From: Hymenobacter sp. 15J16-1T3B
Lineage (GTDB): Bacteria; Bacteroidota; Bacteroidia; Cytophagales; Hymenobacteraceae
Direction of reading: 5' to 3'
Length of the DNA stretch: 64,000 nt
Assembly (NCBI RefSeq): GCF_020711235.1
Contig: NZ_JAJFAV010000008.1
Coordinates: 1-64,000 of the forward strand
The notes below the pieces were generated by a model. It searched no databases and was not told the origin of the DNA. It worked only from the letters and a program-made list of their open reading frames with translations. How positions within the stretch are numbered: the first letter of the stretch is position 1; each line of letters opens with the position of its first letter. This document shows, piece after piece, positions 60,389-64,000 of the stretch. A program made the translations under genes and the position numbers.

Positions 60389-61501
60389 TTACTCAGGCTT
60401 GGCGTAAAATGCTTCTACCGAGCGGGTGTACACGCAGTAGTCGATGGGCCTTTCCTTCTGGAATACCTTGGGCTCCTTAGCGCCGGCGGGCACCAGCATC
60501 AAGCTGCTCTTGCCGCTCACCTGGGCCCGCGTCAAATCCAGGCCTTCACGGTTGTCGAACTTCACGTCCAGGTAGTACAAGTAGGGCGTAATCCAGTTCA
60601 CGTACCCCATTTTGCTCGTTCCCGACAGGCTGCGGATTTCCAGGTCTGGGTAGTTGCGGGCAATGGTCTGCTGAAACTCCACCGCGTTCAGCGGCTTGCC
60701 CCGCAGCACGGGCATCACGTCCCACTGCCCGTCGAGCAGCACCCACTTTTGCTGGTCGGGCAGCCAGGTTTCGAGCAGCACGTGACCGGCGCCGAGCGTG
60801 GTGGTTTCCACGTCCTTGGTTTTCAGGGCCAGCACCCGCGACTTCAGCCCGTAGGCGTTCAGGCAAGACGTGGCCACGATGCCGTACTCCACGCAGCGAA
60901 ACTGCTTGCCCAGCTTCACCTCCTCCAGGATGGAAATGGCGTCCTTTTTCACGGGCTCGTTGCTGCCGTTGTGGTCCCATTGCTGGTGCACCCAGTGCAG
61001 CAGGCGCAGGGCCCGCTCGGTGTCGTTTTGGGCGCCCTGCACCACCGCGTCGAGGTTATACTGCCGGCGCAGCTGCGCGAGGTAGGCGTTGTCGCGGCCC
61101 GCGGTTTCGTAGCGGAAGGCAAACGGCGGGGTTTTGGGGGCTTTGTCGAAGCGCAGCGGCTCGGCGGCGAAGGCCGTGGCGCGCAGCTCCGTGAGGGCGT
61201 AGCGGCCGTCGTCGAGCCGCACGTAAAACCGCTGGGCGTCGCCGGGCTTCAGCGCGTAGCGCACCGAGTCCACGTCGGTGCGGAAGGTCACGGTTTCCGT
61301 GGCCGCGTGCAGGGGCAGCATCAGCACATCGGGGCTGGCGCTGGGGTCGATGCGCCAGCTGCCGCGCACCCATTCCCGGCCCAAGCGGTAATCGGCCCGC
61401 AGCTCGTGGGCGTTGATGACGGGCAGGCCCTGGTAGGTGTTGGTTTGGGCCAGGGCGCTGGCGCCGACCAGCAGCAGGCCGGGCAATACGAGTATTTTCA
61501 T
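60389..61501 (-). CDS. Exported transglutaminase-like protein
   Basis: 370 aa from ATG 61501 (MKILVLPGLLLVGASALAQ, signal peptide). The papain-like transglutaminase core keeps the triad: Cys203 in FRCVEYG, His240 in GAGHVLLETW and Asp257 in WVLLDGQWD. The N-terminal 130 residues are a beta domain (DYRLGREWVRGSWRIDP). Bacterial members are usually peptidases or structural cross-linkers; the substrate is unknown. Periplasmic. Confidence 0.88.
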   Translation of the reverse strand: MKILVLPGLLLVGASALAQTNTYQGLPVINAHELRADYRLGREWVRGSWRIDPSASPDVLMLPLHAATETVTFRTDVDSVRYALKPGDAQRFYVRLDDGRYALTELRATAFAAEPLRFDKAPKTPPFAFRYETAGRDNAYLAQLRRQYNLDAVVQGAQNDTERALRLLHWVHQQWDHNGSNEPVKKDAISILEEVKLGKQFRCVEYGIVATSCLNAYGLKSRVLALKTKDVETTTLGAGHVLLETWLPDQQKWVLLDGQWDVMPVLRGKPLNAVEFQQTIARNYPDLEIRSLSGTSKMGYVNWITPYLYYLDVKFDNREGLDLTRAQVSGKSSLMLVPAGAKEPKVFQKERPIDYCVYTRSVEAFYAKPE

Positions 61502-61632
61502 AGCGGGTGGGGAAATATTCATTTGGCCGCATAGATGGCCAAAAATCCACCACCGTTGCCTTGACAAGGAGTTTTTCTGCCGCCGCCAGCTGGTTACGCC
61601 CGAACTCTCATACCCTTAGCCCTTACTCCGGC

Positions 61633-61968
61633 TTAGCGCACCAGCGACAAAAACACCGCCGTTACGGCTACCACCAGCAGCGCGTAGGTGCCCAGTGCCC
61701 ACCACTCAGCCCGCTGCTTGAAGTCGTAGGGAAAGCGCTGCCGGATGCGCTGCTGCAGCCACACCGAGGCCATGAAACCGACGAACACCACCGCCAGGGC
61801 CACGTTGCTGGGCAGCACCTGCCGAAACATCAGCAGCAGGGCCAGCAGCGGCAGCAGACCCACTAAGTAGCCCAGCAGCCGGGCGCGAAACAGGGCAGCG
61901 GGCTGAACGGCGGGTGCGGGAGCCAGCGTGGGTTTGGTGGCGGGACGTTTGGAGGGTTTCTTAGGCAT
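61633..61968 (-). CDS. Small membrane protein
   Basis: 111 aa from ATG 61968 (MPKKPSKRPATKPTLAP). A basic, Pro-rich cytoplasmic start, then three hydrophobic segments (about 33-49, 55-72 and 90-109) with RQRFPYDFKQRAEWW between the second and third. No domain recognised. It lies 64 bases downstream of the topoisomerase gene on the same strand and may be read through from it. Confidence 0.7.
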   Translation of the reverse strand: MPKKPSKRPATKPTLAPAPAVQPAALFRARLLGYLVGLLPLLALLLMFRQVLPSNVALAVVFVGFMASVWLQQRIRQRFPYDFKQRAEWWALGTYALLVVAVTAVFLSLVR

Positions 61969-62032
61969 GGTCAAAAGTTGAAGCTTGGGAGCCTATTCAG
62001 CACCCACAGTCGCACAGAGGTTGCTCCTGCCC

Positions 62033-64000
62033 TCACGCCTTCTTCTCGAACACGAACTTCACCTCGCCCTCGGCCGTGACTTCCAGCGCGGCCTCGAACT
62101 TTTGGCCGGTGCGCTGGGAGGTGAAGCCGCGGATAACGTCGGATTTGCCGCGGCGCAGCAGCTTGGCCACTTGCGCGTCGGTGAGCTGGCGGCCGCACAG
62201 CTCCAAGGGCACCCGGAACTGGCAGTCTTCGCGGAAGCGGGAGCAGCCCCAGGCGGTTTTGCCCTTGAGCATGGTACCCAGGCGGCACACCGGGCAGGGA
62301 ATCTGCTGGGGCTTGTCTTCGGCAGCAGGCTTGCTTTCGGCGGCGCGCAGCAGCTCCGGCTCGTGCTTGGCGTTTAAGGCAATGGCTGCGTCAAACTTCT
62401 GGCCCACGTCGTCGACGAAGCCCTTGATGACGGGCGTGCGGCCTTTGGTGAGCAAGGCCGACAACTGCTTGTCGGTGAATTTCTTGCCCTCAAACACCAG
62501 CGGCAGGCGGAACTTGCAACCGTCTTTCCAGCCCGAGCAGCCGTAGGCCGTCTTGCCCTTGAGCACGTGGCCTTTGCCGCAGGCCGGGCAGGTGCCGAAG
62601 GCGCCCTCGGGCGCGGGCGCAGCGGTGCTGGCTGCGGCGGGTTTGGCGGCCGGTTTCGCGGGGGCCTTGCTGCCGCCGTTCTTGGCCGCCGATGCCGCGG
62701 CATCGGCCGCGGTGGGCGGCAGGGCGGTCATGCGGGCGCGGTCCTGCTTGACTTCCAGCACCATTTCCTGCACCAGCGCCTTCAGCTCGGCCAGGAACTG
62801 GTCGGATTCCAGGTTGCCGGCCTCGATCTGGCGCAGCTTCCGCTCCCACTGCCCGGTCAGCTCGGCCGATTTCAGCGTGGGGTTGCGAATCAGGCCGATC
62901 AGCTCGACGCCGGTGGGCGTGGGCACGATGCGCTTTTTCTCGCGCTGGATGTAGCCGCGCTTGAACAAGGTTTCGATGATGGCGGCGCGGGTGGAGGGCC
63001 GGCCGATGCCGTTTTCCTTCATGGCCTGGCGCAGCTCCTCGTCGTCCACGTTGCGGCCGGCGGTTTCCATGCCGCGCAGCAGCATGGCTTCGGTGTACTC
63101 GCGCGGGGGCTGGGTCATTTTCTGGTCCAGCTTGGGCTTGTGCGGGCCCGACTCGTCCTTCACGAACGAGGGCAGCACGGTATTCACCACATCGTCGTCG
63201 CCCTCGCCGGCCTTGGCCGTGCTCGGGGCCTGCTGCTGCGTGGGGTCGCCGTACACGATGCGCCAGCCGGGGTTCAGAATCTGTCGGCCGCGCACGCGGA
63301 AGGGGTAGCCGGCCGCCGCGGCCGTGACGGTGGTGTTCGAGACTTCGCAGTCGGGGTAAAACGCCGCCAGGAAGCGGCGCACGATGATGTCGTACACGTT
63401 TGACTCCCAGGTGCTCAGCCCGCCGGGCGCGTTGCCGGTGGGAATGATGGCGTGGTGGTCGGTGACTTTGTTGTTGTTGAAAACCTTCGAGGACTTGCGA
63501 ATCGGCTTGCCCAGCAGCGGCTGCACCAAGCTATGATACGGCCCGCTGATGCCCTGCAAAATGCCCGGAATCTTGGGGTACTGGTCGTCGGGCAGGAAGG
63601 TAGTGTCCACGCGCGGGTAGCTGACCACCTTCTTCTCGTAGAGGCCCTGCACCGTCTTGAGGGTGTCTTCGGCCGAGAGGCCGAGCTGGTTGTTGCACTG
63701 CACCTGCAGCGACGTGAGGTCGAACAGCGCGGGCGGCGACTCCAGCGCCTTCTTGATTTCGACGCCGGTAATAACCAGCGGCACGTCCTTCACGGCGGCC
63801 ATGGCCTTGTCGGCCTCCTCCTGGCTCACGAAGTAGCCGCGGGCCTTGAGGCGGGCTTTTTCGTCGGGCTCGTCGTCCTCCGCTTTGCCTTTTTTGGGCG
63901 GGGCCACGTGGCTGAACATGGTGCCGCGGTACTCGGTACGCAGCACCCAATAGGGCTCGGGCCGGAAGTTCTGGATTTCGTGGTGGCGGTCGACCAGCAG
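62033..64000 (-). CDS. topB: DNA topoisomerase III (type IA), 5' end cut by window edge
   Basis: The last 655 residues are visible; the start lies beyond the right edge (the open frame continues through LLVDRHHEIQNFRPEPYW). The active-site Tyr is in VSYPRVDTTFLP; LMRKGYI-like and TPTGVELI blocks follow. Missing here are the N-terminal Toprim residues. The C-terminus has two Cys4 zinc-finger units (CPACGKGHVLKGKTAYGCSGW..C and CPVCRLGTMLKGKTAWGCSRF..C), each followed by a short repeated domain (TPVIKGFVDDVGQKFDAAIAL and SDVIRGFTSQRTGQKFEAAL). An Ala/Lys-rich linker separates these from the core. TopB decatenates DNA and resolves recombination intermediates. Confidence 0.94.
   Translation of the reverse strand: MLVDRHHEIQNFRPEPYWVLRTEYRGTMFSHVAPPKKGKAEDDEPDEKARLKARGYFVSQEEADKAMAAVKDVPLVITGVEIKKALESPPALFDLTSLQVQCNNQLGLSAEDTLKTVQGLYEKKVVSYPRVDTTFLPDDQYPKIPGILQGISGPYHSLVQPLLGKPIRKSSKVFNNNKVTDHHAIIPTGNAPGGLSTWESNVYDIIVRRFLAAFYPDCEVSNTTVTAAAAGYPFRVRGRQILNPGWRIVYGDPTQQQAPSTAKAGEGDDDVVNTVLPSFVKDESGPHKPKLDQKMTQPPREYTEAMLLRGMETAGRNVDDEELRQAMKENGIGRPSTRAAIIETLFKRGYIQREKKRIVPTPTGVELIGLIRNPTLKSAELTGQWERKLRQIEAGNLESDQFLAELKALVQEMVLEVKQDRARMTALPPTAADAAASAAKNGGSKAPAKPAAKPAAASTAAPAPEGAFGTCPACGKGHVLKGKTAYGCSGWKDGCKFRLPLVFEGKKFTDKQLSALLTKGRTPVIKGFVDDVGQKFDAAIALNAKHEPELLRAAESKPAAEDKPQQIPCPVCRLGTMLKGKTAWGCSRFREDCQFRVPLELCGRQLTDAQVAKLLRRGKSDVIRGFTSQRTGQKFEAALEVTAEGEVKFVFEKKA

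Noticed and set aside
1-64000. CRISPR arrays, prophage, insertion sequences, rRNA operon
   Set aside because: No spaced direct repeats, no transposase, integrase or phage structural motifs, and no rRNA sequence were found.

Overview
The window looks like chromosomal DNA of a high-GC member of the Bacteroidota, most likely Hymenobacter or a close relative in the Cytophagales. The basis is the combination of type IX secretion (Por) sorting domains, a gliding-motility CHU_C domain, a SusB-like GH97 glucosidase, DUF2911 and DUF4097-like secreted proteins, many short lipoproteins, a YebC protein with the Bacteroidota N-terminus, near absence of Shine-Dalgarno sequences, and one good TTG-N22-TAnnTTTG promoter. 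No phage, insertion sequence, CRISPR array, rRNA or tRNA was seen. The genus call is inference.

Layout. 1-11.8 kb: an envelope protein cut by the left edge, a flavin monooxygenase-like protein, three single-gene cold-shock loci sharing one conserved 97-98 nt leader, a DUF1624 acyltransferase, a GrpB protein, small membrane proteins, a voltage-gated K+ channel, and two NAD(P)-binding proteins. 12-21.5 kb: hutU, hutF and hutG (urocanate hydratase, formimidoylglutamate deiminase and formylglutamate amidohydrolase; hutH and hutI are not in the window), interspersed with lipoproteins, an S41 protease and a metallo-hydrolase. 21.6-33.2 kb: tandem paralogue pairs of secreted proteins and serine hydrolases, an SDR, YebC, an S33 peptidase, a RidA/Crp pair, RluF and a CHU_C lipoprotein. 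33.4-39.4 kb: a biotin cluster bioB-(unknown)-bioF-bioD-bioA-ketosynthase. 39.4-48.5 kb: M28 peptidase, slipin and small partners, a GNAT gene coupled to an AT-richer immunity-like gene, GH97, DUF2911. 49-52 kb: lysC-lysA. 52-64 kb: two T9SS cargo proteins, a GT39 glycosyltransferase, a decayed lipoprotein gene, an SDR-DUF2867 protein, an Lgt-like membrane protein fused to a predicted beta-rich half, a transglutaminase-like protein and topoisomerase III, cut by the right edge.

How they work together. Two pathways are readable. HutU, HutF and HutG would take urocanate towards glutamate and formate, with HutI encoded elsewhere. The bio genes cover the last four steps of biotin synthesis, and the ketosynthase may act in pimeloyl supply. 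LysC and LysA are the first and last enzymes of the lysine/diaminopimelate pathway. Most other genes act in the envelope or periplasm.

The strongest non-coding signals are the shared leader of the three csp genes and a repeat skeleton lying just downstream of each of the three hut genes. Tandem duplication is a recurring theme: csp genes, two lipoproteins, two 170-180 aa secreted proteins, two serine hydrolases and two T9SS proteins.
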